A stretch of 64,000 bases of DNA from Ruania halotolerans (GTDB lineage Bacteria; Actinomycetota; Actinomycetes; Actinomycetales; Beutenbergiaceae): positions 4,206,414-4,270,413 of the forward strand of contig NZ_CP088017.1 in assembly GCF_021049285.1 (NCBI RefSeq), given 5' to 3'. A program made the translations under genes and the position numbers. Under the pieces are notes generated by a model, which was given only the letters and a program-made list of their open reading frames with translations, did no database searches and was not told where the DNA came from. Positions 63,832-64,000 of this stretch are shown in pieces; position 1 is the first letter of the stretch; every line of letters starts with the position of its first letter.

Positions 63832-64000
63832 GGGAGTGCTCCAAATACTGTCGGGAAGTGTGCGGTCACCGAAGTGACGCAAGGCAGTAACACTAAGCGC
63901 GGTGGACTCGCCTACCGCCCGGCGACGCTCCTCGTGATCGGCCTCGTGCCGCACGGAGGACTTGGGCAGAACAGTCCACTCGACCGCCTCACGGTACGCG
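63832..64000. other. upstream region of rpmH
   Basis: 169 bp with no gene seen; should contain the rpmH promoter and lead towards dnaA, whose start is not in the window. No DnaA box was found in it. Confidence 0.5.

Overview
This is high-GC actinobacterial DNA, most likely from the Micrococcales (Ruaniaceae/Beutenbergiaceae-like; inferred from gene content and order, not from a database match). Supporting signs are many GTG starts, stop/start overlaps of the ATGA and GTGA type, a MurJ with pseudokinase and F5/8 domains, an Ino1, a Fur-catalase pair, an IdeR-type iron box, and the order rpmH-rnpA-yidD-yidC-jag-rsmG-parA-parB at the right end. dnaA and oriC probably lie just beyond position 64000.

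Layout. (1) 120-9484: a carbohydrate locus with a GH51 arabinofuranosidase, two ABC permeases and a Tat-type lipoprotein binding protein on the minus strand, facing two sulfatases and a LacI regulator on the plus strand. Two identical 12-bp palindromes sit in the divergent promoter region. It looks like uptake and intracellular desulfation/hydrolysis of a sulfated, arabinose-containing glycan. (2) 9485-12450: a decayed immunity-like gene, an NmrA-type reductase divergent from a MerR regulator, and an idonate-dehydrogenase-like enzyme. (3) 12527-15089: an LPxTG surface protein with two nearly identical repeats, and a GNAT protein. (4) 15208-20601: dnaB, a MATE exporter, a DUF4333 lipoprotein and the rpsF-ssb-rpsR-rplI operon. 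(5) 20784-26444: a nuclease-like hypothetical gene flanked by two copies of a 66-bp palindromic repeat, a class A PBP, ino1 and a zinc-ribbon protein.

(6) 26584-30792: a zinc alcohol dehydrogenase convergent with a four-step overlapping operon of SipW-type secreted proteins plus their own signal peptidase. (7) 31111-37540: katA and fur, an MFS exporter, a lipoprotein, a methyltransferase and a GlxA-type regulator. (8) 37476-41534: a siderophore ABC system with a fused double permease under an IdeR-type box. (9) 41609-54382: a third copy of the 66-bp repeat, a 7-bp minisatellite, cca, a NUDIX hydrolase, a DUF6049 protein, murJ, trxB, trxA, an aminotransferase and a D-Ala-D-Ala-ligase-like gene. 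(10) 54479-64000: parB, parA, then about 3.8 kb with no convincing gene but eight parS sites and a cluster of DnaA boxes, then rsmG, jag, yidC, yidD, rnpA and rpmH.

Most notable: the parS/DnaA-box region (56887-60693), the SipW-type secretion operon (27640-30792), the 66-bp palindromic repeat family, and the sulfatase/GH51 locus with its paired operators. No tRNA, rRNA, CRISPR array or insertion sequence was recognised.
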